The notes beneath the pieces were generated by a model. It saw only the letters and a list, made by a program, of their open reading frames with translations, was not told the origin of the DNA and made no database searches. A stretch of DNA of 64,000 bases from Imbricaverruca yamaguchii (Eukaryota > Arthropoda > Thecostraca > Neoverrucidae): positions 186,001 to 250,000 of the forward strand of contig JAOTOL010001477.1 of NCBI GenBank assembly GCA_034440575.1, read 5' to 3'. A program made the translations under genes and the position numbers. Shown in pieces: positions 45,956 to 58,530 of this stretch; position 1 is the stretch's first letter; each line of letters begins with the position of its first letter.

Positions 45956-48144
45956 TCACATTCTGCAGGTATATGTCAACCTATTGCATTGAGACATAAA
46001 GGCCTGCCAATAGTTTTATCCAAGAATGGAAAGCGAGCGTTGCTGCTTTCCGAGTGTTCGTAGAACTAGTACTGTCATCATCGCTCAAAAGCAGCGACCG
46101 ATAATGACACGGCACTTGGAGCGATATTGGCGAGCACACCAGAGGAGGACGTAGTCGGGGCCGCATCAAAACGATACGGTATTTACGGGGACTGGAGTTC
46201 GCGGTCATTCCGCCTCAGCTACAGCCTATCGATCGCAGATCTGACGTGTCAGCGACACATGCCCTGAGCTCAGGACACTTGTCACAGCAGCTCTAGCGCT
46301 GTTGTGGGACGGAAGAACGGACTCCGGTGTCCGTTGTGCCTAATGGTGAAGTATGCTCAATAAACCAGAAATCATACTCCCCACGTGCGTGGACATTTTC
46401 GGGAGGTGCAAAGCTTATCAGGAAGAGTTGTACAAGGTAGCCAGAAGTTCAGTGCGAAAGTTGATGACCACGCGATAAGAAAGGCCAACTTGTATATCAA
46501 CTGCATGACTTGTGTACCAACTGCACCATTCTCATTGATAAAAATCCAAGCTTGCTGCCGCCGATGGAGCCGGAAAGCGACCGGAAGCGGCCAGACAGTA
46601 TTGCCAACGGATTGGACAGAAGCGGCACAGCTCTTTCAGAAGATGATACTAGCCTTCGAAAAGATGCAAGGCGAGTGCTACCGATCTTTAGTTGGCTTAG
46701 CACAGTTTGTTGAAATGAGATCGAATAACTTTGTCTTCGCTGACGGTAACGGCACACGTTCAGTACACACGTATTTTATATTTTCTTTGCTCTGAAACAT
46801 AAGCTTAGGTTGTGAAACTCTAGGCTCCCTTCGGACGCTTGTGCAGTCAGAACACCAAATGACTATTGATTTTCCACGGGCGCGGGAGGGAGTAGGGTTC
46901 CATAACCAATTAACGACTCCTAAGGGAGGACGGGAGAGGTGCTCCCCCGACCGTGCTGTGGTGTGAGTGGTGTGGTGACCGTGTGCTGCTCACCCAAAGA
47001 GTGTGGCGCCGCTGACGCTATGACCCCTCGGATACGCCACTCACCAGTTCAATTGGAAGTTTTACGGTTAACATAGTGGTCTTATATGAGTGCAACAGGA
47101 GACCCCTACGTTGGATGATGAGCCATCGCAACATGGAGTCTATGACTAAATAGGCGGGCGTCTATGGAGGAGTGAGTGATCTCCGGGTCTCAGACAAAAA
47201 CCAGTATGCGTATTCAGTGCAATAGTCCCATAATACACTTAAGAGACCCTTTAATTCAAATGATTCAATTAACTGATGCAACAAGCCGCCTGTCTACGTC
47301 ATCTGTGTAGGGGCATAGTATCGGCTCTCCGAAAGCAGCATCGGTTCCCGCGCCTTTCCGCTTAGATGCTTAACAAAACTTTGATCAACAGTCCTGATTA
47401 GGCAAACCTGCAAATGGCAGGCTCTCACTGAAACACTCTAAACAAATTCGATCCCAACAGCTCCAGCCAACTTTTCACGAACGATAGTTGTGAATGGTAG
47501 CTCTGCCACCTGAAATTCTAGCGGAAATTAAAAGTTTTGCATCCACTCCCAACTGTGGACGGCTTATTGGTGACAAGTGGTTTCCATTACGCAGCACTAA
47601 CAAGAGAACACTTGCAGCGCCTAAAGTATTGGCGGTATCAGGTCAGTGTTGATAGTCATCCGTAGCTGGATCTATCGGCACGGAGGGGCGGTCCATGACA
47701 CCCAAGTGAGGTGAGGCAGAAAAACCGCCGGATTTCGACCAGTATTTTTCATAAGTGCCCATTCTTATTTTATGTTAAGATGATTATGAACAACTTAATT
47801 TGTCGCTGCAATGTGCCAAACCTGTGAACATCATTCCGAAATCAGTGGATTTCTACCCTCTCCCTCGTGCTCAAATGCTTCTGAAATTACCAGGAAGTTT
47901 CCATATATAAAATATCATTGAGGTTTTCATATATTTCCATTTCATAACCCGAAGTGGCTGGTATACACACACATATATTTTATATATTATATGTTATATA
48001 TGCATATATATAATTATTATTATTGTTGTTATTCTTATTATTCATTATTCCAGTGCAAAATACATGAAGTTAATGGGAAGCCCCACATCGATGGAGCGCA
48101 TGCTTCATGGTACCCGATGTTAAAAGTATAAATTATTAGTGGAC
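45956..48144. other. No gene seen
   Basis: Unique-looking sequence, with an AT-rich stretch at 47940-48045 holding TATATA and TTATTATTATTG microsatellites. No exon or element recognised. Confidence 0.35.
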
Positions 48145-48418
48145 AGAGCCAACATTGAGGGGGCACTTGCCCTCCAAAAATATACAAAAAGAATACGCCT
48201 GGTCTAGGCGTGCATAAATGAAAAGTGGAAAACAATCCTGACAACCAGCTGCAGGTTCCGTATGTGCACATGGGTGATAGGGGCGTGCTATTCCAACCAG
48301 TATAGGTGCCTCCGCCGGTAGCCTAAATATAATGTTGTCGCCTTTTCCCAGCCAGATAGGTGCCACCTCTCCATGGGGGCACATGCCCCCAGTAACCCCA
48401 CCCTTGTTTACGCCTCTG
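48145..48418. mobile_element. Probable hAT-like short element (about 274 bp)
   Basis: The left end is CAGAGCCAACATTGAGGGGG, followed by GCACTTGCCC. The right end, read inverted, is CAGAGGCGTAAACAAGGGTG, with GGGGGCATGTGCCCCC close by. Both ends start CAGAG and carry subterminal GGGGGCA...TGCCC palindromes, as seen in hAT-like short elements. The terminal repeats are imperfect and no clear 8-bp duplication was found. No coding sequence. Confidence 0.45.
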
Positions 48419-49094
48419 CACCGAGTGGGGAGGAATTATGTTGCAACAGTTATCTCTTACTTGCTCCTACCCCTCCTACCCGGTCGTGATCTTCAGCTGG
48501 CCTGTCTCATCATACTGCTACTACCCGTGGTATCACGCGATTCCTGCGGCTCTTGACATGAATGCACTCAGTGTGGGTCCAGGCGAAAAATCATAGTGTT
48601 ATGGAAAATACGGCTCATATTCATGGGCAAGATTCTTCAAGCTTTCAAATGAATCCCACTTTGTCCAATTTCGCTGGTATTAAGATCGGAAATATTGTGT
48701 GGGAAACACGGAAGTATCGCTGGAGCGCCTACGGGTCTGAGAAATTGTGCAGCCCATGTGACGTCACCGATTGCCAAACAATGTTGGAGGGCCCGGCCTA
48801 CCCTGCGCTTGTTATGAAACGAAAACTTACTATATGGCGATGTGTGCGAGAGGCTAGCCTCTGCCGACCGGTGAGCTGTTTGGAAGGTAAGATATAAATG
48901 GTGTAAACGCAAATGAACTTCAACTTTCACCATAATTATGAGTCACCAATGCATATTTGTTTGCAGTTTTTCAAGTTTACTATTCTCCAGTGGATAAAAG
49001 CATCATTTTATGAATATAACATACAAAAATACTTCCCAGCTCTACTCAGGTGAGGCACTGCCTTAGTGCCTTACATGGGCCGACCGCCCCTGCT
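48419..49094. other. No gene supported
   Basis: An open frame of 111 codons (48562-48897) matches no family that I recognise. Confidence 0.3.
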
Positions 49095-49608
49095 AATGTA
49101 TAAAGACATAAAGACATAAAATATTTGTGCAACTATGAGCCACAAGGGCCCTTCTTGGTTGCACTCTGTACACTGAACCAGTTGCCCACCAAATCTGTCA
49201 ATCAGCCCTCCCTGTAATACTGAAAAGCGAGCCCTCTATTCTTATAATGATTGTCTATGCTGTTTTTAAAGGTGTTCAATGTGCTGCTACTGACAATGTT
49301 TTCTGGCAGCTGGTTCCAGTGTTCTACTACCCTGTTGGTGAAGAAAGTCTGCCTTAACCTTGTTCTGCTGTGGTGAACTTTACTTTTGAATTTATGACCT
49401 CTAATTGCATCATTTCTGTTCAATTCAAACATTTCCCCAAGATATACCGTCTCCAGACCGTGGACAAATTTAAAGACCTCGATGAGATCTCCTCTCAGCC
49501 TTCTATATCTAAGTGAAAACATATTCAATTTCTTCAATCTTTCCTCATATGCCAGGTTGCTTATACCATTAACCATTTTTGTAGCCCTCTTTTGTAATGT
49601 TTTCAGCT
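49095..49608 (-). pseudogene. CR1-like LINE 3' end, copy 1 (RT C-terminal part)
   Basis: The minus strand encodes QKRATKMVNG then NLAYEERLKKLNMFSLRYRR, LRGDLIEVFKFVHG, SRTRLRQTFFTNRVVEHWNQ and LPENIVSS, the standard C-terminal region of CR1/REX-type LINE ORF2, with an intact stop near 49202. The 3' UTR is almost the same as at 59990-60110 and ends in tandem ATGTCTTT units (49121-49097), the usual CR1-type microsatellite tail. The copy is 5'-truncated at about 49608, as expected for target-primed insertion. Confidence 0.88.
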
Positions 49609-50889
49609 GCTGTACGTTGTTATGTATTTAGTTGCTATATCTTAGAGCACATTTAGTAAATTCAAATTATCACACAATGGGAACACTAGGGGAAACGAAA
49701 TACAAAATTAGGATGAGTTGTTCATAGCACTACAACATGAGAACCTGAACTGGAAGCCAAAAGACTGCCGGTCACGTGTGTCCGTGCCTTTTACGGAACA
49801 TTGCAGTCTACTCGTTCTCCAGCTGACAGTGCTACACGCATGCGTCCTGTTCGTGACGAAGGTCGGCAGTGGAGCTGACCTGACTTGAGGCGACGTTGGT
49901 ACATACATGGAACACAAGCCCAATCTTTGCCCACTCAGCGAAGATTGGGCTCACACTCTTGCATCCAATCCCCACATGCCAGAAAATGACTTGGTGCAAC
50001 AGCGGATACAGACGTCAGCACTATACTTGCTCCCACAGGTCTGCTCTCTAGCCTGACAAATATGCTGTTCCACTTGCTTCCCTGAGCCATTTTTATATGA
50101 TTTCTCCGTAATCCAAAGTAGTGAACTATTTCTTAAGAAATATGTTGGCTATTATTCGCAATAGTTGCCTATAGCTTTCAAAGTGTTCATGCTACCTTAA
50201 CTTTCCAGGTGTTTAAGGTCCAGGTTTCCAGGTGTTTGAAGACATTTGCCCGTTTCTTCTTCAGAGAGGATCGAAGGCGAGTCTAAAAGCCACGTATTTA
50301 CGACGATGTGACATGACTGCCTGTCATATACGTACCATTGTCTGGCCTAGTTTGGTACAGCATTTTCATGACAGGTGTGTTAATACATTTTTCTAACCTA
50401 CACCATGCGTCAAGGGGTAACTCAAATTATTCAGGGGTTTTCCTGAAAGAAAACTTAGGTGTATGCAAACACCTTCGGCAATTACAGTTGCTATCTGTGC
50501 ATACTAGAAGAAGATCGCCGTGCCTTTTAACCATTTAGTGTTCTAAAACTCAGCAAAGAAGTTGTTTTAGTTATAAAACAGCTCAGCACCGCGCGGTAAT
50601 CCTGCAATGTGGTCCCCCACATATAACTGACTGTCTTCTTAGTCTTCGACATTTCCGATACCTTCGTTTAAGCCTAGTTCGGCGCTGAATTGCCTGTCTG
50701 CCACTTGGCCATCCACTCGTCCACTTGGTATTCCGATGGGCTCGTGCGTGTCTGATTGCATCAAGTGTATTCGTTGAGGGGAGTAGCAGAGAGCTGGTTG
50801 TTTATCTGCGCGTCTGTTTGTCATGCCGTCGATGCGCAGTGTATCAACATGTCGATGTATTGTGAACCGTGGAGTTGCATCCACACATA
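49609..50889. other. No gene seen
   Basis: Unique-looking sequence with no recognised feature. Confidence 0.35.
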
Positions 50890-50950
50890 AGGTAGCGGAT
50901 ATCATAGCACATGCCCTAAAACTCAAATAACCAACCAACTAACCAACCAG
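50890..50950 (+). repeat. CCAAC-tailed element end, without the hairpin
   Basis: GCACATGCCCTAAAACTCAA is followed by ATAACCAACCAACTAACCAA. The tail matches those of the hairpin elements and the type 1 SINE, but the GGGCGC/GCGCCC arms are absent. Likely the 3' end of a related retroelement. Confidence 0.5.
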
Positions 50951-51429
50951 ACCCTCTGCAATAGAACCTAGAACCAGCACAGTTATTAGCTCCAAACCAT
51001 ATGTTTTTATCTATTGAGTAACGCAGAGGGAATTATTTGAATCTTTCGAGGAAGCTGAAATATTTGTTTGCCAAAGCAGCGTAGTGAATATGCTTCACCG
51101 CCCAATGGCATAAGCAGCTACGTAAATATCATAGGCAGCTGGGAGACAAGAGAGCCAGTTACGGAGATGCTGTAAGCGGCTGCTACATATATGTGGAGAC
51201 GGCGACACAAATAAAGCTATGTGAGCGGCGTGGGCAGCGACAGAGACGCATGGAGGGCTACGGGACACAGCAGAACAACGAAGACAGGATGGCAACCAGC
51301 TGTGGGGACGGCGCAGACAACTGCAAATATAACAAATGCAACTGCGGAGACAGCACGGCAGAAGTGGGAAGATGGCGCAAGCAACTTCTGAGATAGCAGA
51401 GACAACTTAAGAAACGACTCCAGGTACAG

Positions 51430-51432
51430 CAG

Positions 51433-51466
<34 letters not shown>

Positions 51467-51505
51467 GGGGGGGGAGAGAGAGGGTGAGAGAGGGAGAAGG
51501 ACAGA
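51430..51505. repeat. (GAAA)n/(GA)n/(G)n purine tract
   Basis: GAAA units pass into GA units and a run of G, with a second GA run after. Purine-only stretches of this kind can form triplex DNA. Confidence 0.9.
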
Positions 51506-52099
51506 GAACTCTTGGAACAGAGCGGATAAAACGACCGGAATAGCAGAAAGAACTGCGAAGCAGCAGAGACAACAAAAAAAGCTACGGTGCAGCAGAGCTA
51601 GCTACAAGGACAGCAGAATTGTCACCTGCGGAAGCGTCACAATGTCAGAACGATTTACACACAGGTAGTGATATTTCCAGTATGGGTAGGGATATCCACA
51701 CCATTGTATAACAATGAACTCCTCTATATGCAAAAGAACGGCAGCAATTGTTAGATGCTAATTTTGAAGCTCTGCGATTCGCAGGTAGATAATTATATTT
51801 TATTGGCGCTTGCCCCCAAGGCACTCCTAAGGTTTGTAAATTATTCCCTTTAGTTGAGAGGGAACTTAGTGGGAATTGCGAGACACCTCAATCCTCCCCA
51901 ATCTTAATATGCAAAGGTGTCGGATTACTCACATTATCGACTACTTGAGATGTCTTGGTCAGTTGGTTCATGTGCGGGCAATTTTTTTGCATGATTTGAA
52001 TATCACAGGCGATATATGCCAAGAGTGAAAGAACATGGTTTCGGTCGGCAAAAGGCCGGACCATTCCATCACATTTTGTCCCAACCCCTGGATTAGATC
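51506..52099. other. No gene seen
   Basis: Nothing recognisable between the purine tract and the hairpin. Confidence 0.35.
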
Positions 52100-52151
52100 C
52101 TCCCCACAATCCGCGAGAGGTTGACTCTAACCTCACGCGGATTGTGGGGAG
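52100..52151. repeat. 23-bp inverted repeat with one mismatch and a 6-nt loop
   Basis: The arms are CTCCCCACAATCCGCGAGAG + GTT (52100-52122) and its reverse complement (52129-52151), with one mismatch. The tight loop and long stem would form a stable hairpin in DNA or RNA. Confidence 0.88.
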
Positions 52152-53989
52152 TGGGGTAGAGTGCGGTGGAGTGACGACACACCCCAGGCGGTTCCGGCGC
52201 AGGTCAGCCACACTCCACACTGAACACGGCCGCTAATGGGTCGCAGGTGATCGATGCATCAGTAATCAGTGCTGCCTAACGGCTCGCCACGCGCCGCACC
52301 ACTCGACGCCGGCCGGCGCAGCTTTGCGGTGCACTCGGCCCGGTAATGGCGCCGTGTGCCGAGCTCTTCACAGGTGCCGCAGCCGGCCGGCCGGGGAAAA
52401 CTCGACACCGTAATCAGCTGATTGGTGCCAGACATGGCGTCCCTCCCCTCCCCCACCCCGCCGGCGTCAGGAGGGCGTGCATGTGCGTATGCTCTCGTTG
52501 CGTCCCGGAGTACGTGCGCAGTGAGAGAGAGAACATGACGAATGCATAATATACATGCGTAATATGTCACATGGTATGTGGAAAATGGCAATTGCGGAAG
52601 AATGGTTCTAAGTTTGACGAAGTGTGAGCCTTCTCGTGAATGTGCCAACACCGCATGGTGAGTTCTGCTAGATGACTGACGAGGAGAAAATCTAGACTCA
52701 GTGTTTTGCATTTTAAATCTTTCTCCCTTCTCTCAGAGAGCGAGAGAGAGAAAAACGGAAGAGTCTTTCTCTCTCTCTCTTCCACTTTCAATCCAGTTCC
52801 CTGTGTTTTTCTCGCATGCCTCCCAGGCATCCGCTGGTGTTAGTGGTAGGATTTTTGCTTTCGGCGGGCAGCTATTTGTGTAACTGGTGATTTTTGTATT
52901 GGCCTTGGTTTCTCACGTAGCCAGTCTAAATATGTCCAGTATCCATGTGTAGTTTTTGTTTGTTTGTTTCTGCGCCATGTTTTTATCGTCCGTCTCGCCC
53001 TACCGGGTGTTGAGCGAATTCTGTTCCGTTCTCCTGTTGGCCTGTTGACGCTCTGGATGGATGTGTTCACGGCCGCTTTGCTGCACGAATGACCGAATGT
53101 TCTGCTGATGTACGGCCTCAGAGGTGTAGTTTGTTGTCTGACATTGGTGCCCGAGCACCCATTGCGCTGATTGGAATGTCCGCCGGCAGGTTCTGAAAAG
53201 TACTCAAATTAGGTGGAAAGTAACACCAACAGGGAATATTTTCTACTCTTACTTCCCATTTGCATCAATAATTTTGAGCTCTTCCAAAAATGGCACTGCA
53301 TGTGGGCTGATTTCAAACCACCACGAATTCCCTTGCTGATCCGCATAATCCTTCCTCAGGTTATATTAACTGTCGTGAAAATGAGCACAGCACGAACCCT
53401 CAGTAGTTAAAGCTGTCAGGTCTGGTGTTCTTCGCAAAATTAAGGCAGCTGGGTCTTGATGCTATTTCATCCTTTATGTCAATATTAAATGTGCTTATCG
53501 ACGAGTCAGTGTAATTAGAATGATCTGTAGTTGTGTGCATACAGCATTCTTGTGTGCAAAGTTGAAGTGTAACCTATATGGCATGCTCAGTGAACACATC
53601 TACTGTTATGAAAACGCACAGCCCTGTGTTACATCCAATCGTATACTTGTACATAAACAGGAGACAGACACATGCAAAGGAGAGACTGTGACCTGCTGAC
53701 CAACAGTTGCATAAACCGCAGCGCCAGAACATCGCACAAGGCTTCTTTTCACTATGATATGTCTAGTTCCATTGGAATACTATGGAGAAGAAATAGATAC
53801 GATCCATTTCCACCAACGAAAAGATTCTGACATTTTCTTCAGAGGCAGTTGAGAGTAGATATAGGGGCGTTGCCACCTGTTTCGGACGGGGAGGGAAGGT
53901 CGATTATCTGCATGCAGCGTCATGGACGTGATGTCAAACTTCACTAAGTCTTGGTGAAAGTGTCCCGCCGTCCCTCGCGGTGGATATTC
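52152..53989. other. No gene supported; CpG-rich 52150-52520
   Basis: A small CpG-rich patch is followed by AT-richer sequence with CT/GA dinucleotide stretches at 52735-52785. No exon recognised. Confidence 0.35.
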
Positions 53990-54185
53990 CCATGGGCACC
54001 ACTATATACAGGGGGACGTCCAGGAAGTGAAAGGAGGCCACCAGGAGAGAAGAGGAAGCCTGCAGGACACGACGAGGAAAACCCAAGACTCGCAAGGAGG
54101 CCCCAGGATAAACGAGGGCGCTTCGAAGGCATGGAAGGATCCCCATAGTAGAGAGGACCCCGACGATACAAGAGGAGTCCCACTC
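53990..54185. repeat. Old minisatellite of about 30 bp
   Basis: Recurring AGGAGGCCCC/AGGAAGCC and GGAYRAVGAGG pieces at about 30-bp intervals, heavily diverged. It resembles in style, but not in sequence, the array at 41.0-41.7 kb. Confidence 0.55.
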
Positions 54186-55736
54186 AAAGGCGGGTAATGC
54201 TCAAATGCTCTCCTGCCTCCGAACACCTTCTGGGGGAGGGGTGTTAATAGTGACGAGATGTGTCACTGAAGGTGGATATCGATATTTTGAGAGCATATGC
54301 ACTAAAATGAGCACTAAATAGAGAAGTTTCCACTACACTACCTAATTTGGGTGCTCCCTTAGGGCCAAAGGAGACTCACCACCTCTTAGCTCCAGGATAA
54401 CCGTTTAAGGCTTTGTTCTCATCGGAAAGAATTTGGTGCTGACATCCCTGGCGAAGCACAATTTTTCCACCTGACTTCACTTACGTCATCATCCGCTGCT
54501 ACCCGTTATCATCGGTGTGGTAATTGGTGTACGATGAAGTAACTGTTACGTTGCCACTATTACGCGCCATGTTTCACTCTTCATTTCAAACGAGGGAAAA
54601 ATTGGACCTTCAGAAAGTTTTGGCTCGTTCCAAAATTTAAGTTAGTTTTCATCCACAGGATTCATCATTTTGAATGATCATCTGTTTCCTGTCATATCGA
54701 TTTATGATATGCAGTTTGCAGTGTGATTAAACCTAACTTATAAACATGCTTACGGCATAACCCAGTTTATGGTCAAATTCACAGGATTGCTTACCAATTG
54801 AAATGGTATGCTCCAATTTATAGCACATACAATGTAGCCAGGGTTTTCATAAGTGATGCCAGCCAAAAGCAAATATCCTGAAATAGAAACCGCGTTCGGC
54901 GCTCTTCGTGTGCTACCCATTTATAGTTGCACGCAGAGAAATTACAACATTTATTTTTCATCCAATGTATTTATGGATGCTAAGGGGCCCGGTCCAGCCT
55001 TGGCTGCAACTTTTAGAAGAGCATTTACAAAATGTTTGTGTATGTATATTTCTAACACACAGCAACAATGGGGCACAAGTTTTTGAGCCACTGGCGAATT
55101 TCCTGGACCATCGCCCAAAGACGGGCGATGGCGACGAAAAACTCAACGAAAGCAAATGTCTGACAGGTCTTTGGATGTGACGTATGCGAATATGTAGGAA
55201 TAATTGAAGTGAATAATTGCATCAGCTAAATGTGATAACCTGAGGATGTAGAACATATATACCTGAGAACATCTGGGATACATGTACAGGTACATTGCTC
55301 ACATACCACCTATATTTCATTATATCATTTGCTTACCTGAAGACCGGATATTGATTTCAAGCATGCAAGGCATGGGCGGTCCATTCTCATGCCGGATGAG
55401 ATGTGTGGCTGCAGGTGAATTGACAACAGGGTCCTAATGTTTGTTAAATTGCTATCATGATATGCTATATTTATTACATTTGCACCATAATGTCCAACTC
55501 CTTCGCAGCCTACTCAGGCATAATTTTCCGCTACCCTGGCATGTACGTGTGTGCATGTGTGAATGTGTGCGTGTGTGCGTATGTGCATGCGTGGATGTGT
55601 GTATGTGTGCATGCGTAGGTACAGAACTGGAGTTGACTTTAAATATAAAACCACACGTCTGAACACGTAAATCAACAGATCATTCGGTCAGCTACGCGAC
55701 TAATCATTTGGGAGCACATGTGCTCAGAAGCCCAGG
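54186..55736. other. No gene seen
   Basis: A GTGTGC-rich low-complexity patch at 55545-55620 and otherwise unique-looking AT-rich sequence. Confidence 0.35.
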
Positions 55737-56128
55737 AGTCAACACGGTGTCAGGAAAAGGACAAACACAGAAAATCAACACGGTGTCAGGAAAAGGACAG
55801 ACCCGGTAAGTCAACACGGTGTCAGGAAAAGGACAAACACAGAAAATCAACACGGTGTCAGGAACAGGACAAACACAGAAAATCAACACGGTGTCAGGAA
55901 AAGGACAAACACAGAAAATCAACACGATGTCAGGAAAAGGACAGACCCAGTAAGTCAACACGGTGTCAGGAAAAGGACAACCACAGAAAATCAACACGAT
56001 GTCAGGAAAAGGACAGACCCAGTAAGTCAACACGGTGTCAGGAAAAGGACAAACACAGAAAATCAACACGATGTCAGGAAAAGGACAGACCCAGTAAGTC
56101 AACACGGTGTCAGGAAAAGGACAAGCAA
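55737..56128. repeat. 36-bp tandem array with alternating unit types
   Basis: The shared core is TCAACACGGTGTCAGGAAAA + GGACA. Unit type A then has AACACAGAAAA and type B has GACCCAGTAAG. They mostly alternate A-B-A-B after 55860, so the effective unit there is 72 bp. Thirty-six is a multiple of three, and both strands stay open in one frame (144 and 155 codons), which are repeat artefacts. Confidence 0.95.
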
Positions 56129-57949
56129 TCGTTTCATGGCCAGCTACGATAAGCATGCCCAATGCACGCAATGATATGCCTGCTCGTGTTTCTGCAAAAC
56201 AATCGCCCTGTTAACCCAGACGGTGCAGACGAATAACAAATGTTAACTTTCATGCATGGGGAAAGAAGATGACCGTCCAGTGTTTCTCTAGGACTCGACC
56301 GATTTCAGATATAGGTACTAGCCGTACAAACTACTGATGCAATTAAAAAAAAATTTTTTTTAAGGAAAACAAGTTTCAATCCCCTCTCGGGATCGTCATC
56401 AGTTCATTGACCACAACGAACCAATGACAATCCTGAGACGGGATTGAAACCTGTTTTCTTATTAAAAAACTTCGTTTTTTATACTACGCGCTTCAACAAA
56501 CCGTTAACGCAAGTGATGTATACATCGTAGTCACAGACATTAATATGCACTAATGCAATTCATGCATGCAGTGGACTCATTGCGCACTCATTTTGCACAT
56601 TGCGCACTCCCGAATAACGCAACACCTCAAGCCATGCATTGGCCCTTCATGACATTACCTAAAGTAGTGTTACTATAAAAAACAGAAACTAGTCATAAGC
56701 AACTGTCAAGATTCCGGAGAGCATAGTGATTTCGAGAAATCAATGTGCGGTTTATTAGTAGAGATACCACCGACAAGTTTGGAGAAAGTTACAGAACAAA
56801 TACCGTTAGCACCCAGAGAGTGGCACATCATGCACCAATTCCAGCAGGGAAGGGCAAAATGGCAGCGAATGTTTGCTGACAAAACAAACGCTACTTAAAA
56901 GTTATTGCGAAGCTGCTTATGCATTAATGGTGTTCCGGTTTAACAATCTATCCACACGATTTTAAGGTATTCTAGGAATTGCTGGCAACACTTACATTAT
57001 TCATCTCACTAATTATAGCATGGCAAATGCTTTTGCAAGGTAACTTCACTCATGGTTATTCGGTGGCTTTATTCGTGCATGCGGACGAACTGGATGGCAA
57101 GGTGTAGCATTAAATGATGTGGAACTAAATACCACTTTGCACAGGTGAATCAATAAAGGCTGGAAACATGGATGAAGTGTTAAAGCATGGATAGGCTTAT
57201 CTGATTTGTGGATCCAGATGGACGGCAATAATGACTGAGACGGGCACGATCAAGGAGTGGGCGTGGATTTTTGTTTGGTGGTCACAAATACTCCGGATTT
57301 TAACCTGAAATTGATGAGACATACCGAAATCCGACGATTATTTTAATCTCATCGACTTTGAGTTGAGAGGAAAAACCCAGAAGTGAAGATGCAGGCATCC
57401 AAGTTGAGTGGGTAGACGTCAGAGGTGTAGACTATATTTTCAAGTTTGGGGAAAAGCTGTCGCAGTCGTTAAAGCACCCTTCCAATCAGGGCTAAAAAAA
57501 TGGTTTCGTGGTTGTCGTCCAAATCCGGAATAGGCTTGGTGGTTGTCACCTTTTGTGCAAACGATAACATTATGCTACATGGCCCGGAACAGGGGTTCCC
57601 AACCTGGGGTAATGCGCTGGCTTGTGGAGGGGTGGGGGTGGGGTTATAGCGGAGTTTCGTCAAACCTCGAGTATGGAGAGTACCGTGTACATTTGCCAAA
57701 AACCTGTGCACGTATATCGGCAGGAAATACTACATGTTCTCAACCTTGAAAATGAACTTTGGTTATGAGGCATTCTGAATTTGATACGGGGTAATCACGA
57801 GGTTGGCCTAACCCAAAGGGGATAATGATAGCTCGAAAAGGTTGTGATTTCTGGACCTATAACAAATTGCGTCGATTACCTTTATACAGAATATCTTGCC
57901 GCCAATTTCCTTTTCGGCAATTCGGCGTCGTCAGTGCACCCATGGTTTG
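56129..57949. other. No gene seen
   Basis: Apart from the inverted repeat at 56361-56462, nothing is recognisable. Confidence 0.35.
56361..56462. repeat. Imperfect inverted repeat, about 40-bp arms
   Basis: AAGGAAAACAAGTTTCAATC and CCTCTCGGGATCGTCAT on the left pair with a right arm whose reverse complement has AAGAAAACAGGTTTCAATCC and CGTCTCAGGATTGTCATTGG. The loop is about 20 nt, and A/T runs flank both arms. It could be a short fold-back element or a transcribed hairpin. Confidence 0.8.
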
Positions 57950-58117
57950 CAACACTGTCAATGCACCCATGGTTTGTGAGCCTTAATAATGCAAGGGCTT
58001 AGAAGTGTCGTGAATTTAAGCTGGCTTAAATAATACAAGCCAGTTTAAACTGGCTTAAATTAATAAAAGCCACTGGCTGGCATAAATTAAATTTAAGCCA
58101 GCTTTTTTCCATCCCTA
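57950..58117 (+). repeat. 168-bp direct repeat, left copy
   Basis: It carries CAACACTGTCAATGCACCCA, GAATTTAAGCTGGCTTAAAT, GGCTTAAATTAATAAAAGCC and ends GCTTTTTTCCATCCCT. About 90 percent identical to 58875-59040. It is rich in TTTAAGCC/GGCTTAAA inverted pieces. Confidence 0.9.
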
Positions 58118-58150
58118 AATATAGGTAGGTAGGTACCTACATACACATAT

Positions 58151-58530
58151 GGATGGCAAATTTAAGCCACCTGGTGGTTAAAACCGGTTTAAACCAGCCG
58201 GCATAAATTAATTTAAACCACCCTGACTAAAATTATGTTTCGGATATGGCTGGAGTGCAGTGACAAACAAAAGTTAGGGAAGCATCAATTATTCCAAAAT
58301 GTGCTACACTCCATTTTATTTATAAACAAACACTCCCTAGAATTTCCCAAAACTCTGGCTGGGTTCTAGGTATTCTCTACATAATTCAGATTTTTACCCA
58401 TTGGGTACCTAGCCATTGTATAGCTAGGTACCTATTTTATGTTGGCTTAAAAGTAACTATATGAGCCAGACAAATTTGTGATGTTTTTGACATAGCTTTC
58501 CCATTGTCTTATTGATAATAGTATATGTAA
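58151..58530. repeat. Long inverted repeat, left arm
   Basis: It starts GGATGGCAAATTTAAGCCAC + CTGGTGG and runs through GTTAGGGAAGCATCAATTAT, TGGCTGGGTTCTAGGTA, TAGCTAGGTACCTATTTTAT and CCCATTGTCTTATTGATAAT. The reverse complement of the right arm matches it piece by piece. The GGGATGG-type end suggests an hAT-like terminus. Confidence 0.85.

Noticed and set aside
47220..47480. rRNA-like segment (ATTCAATTAACTGATGCAAC and a CCGCCTGTC piece)
   Set aside because: No run of recognisable conserved rRNA core could be followed. The resemblance is superficial.
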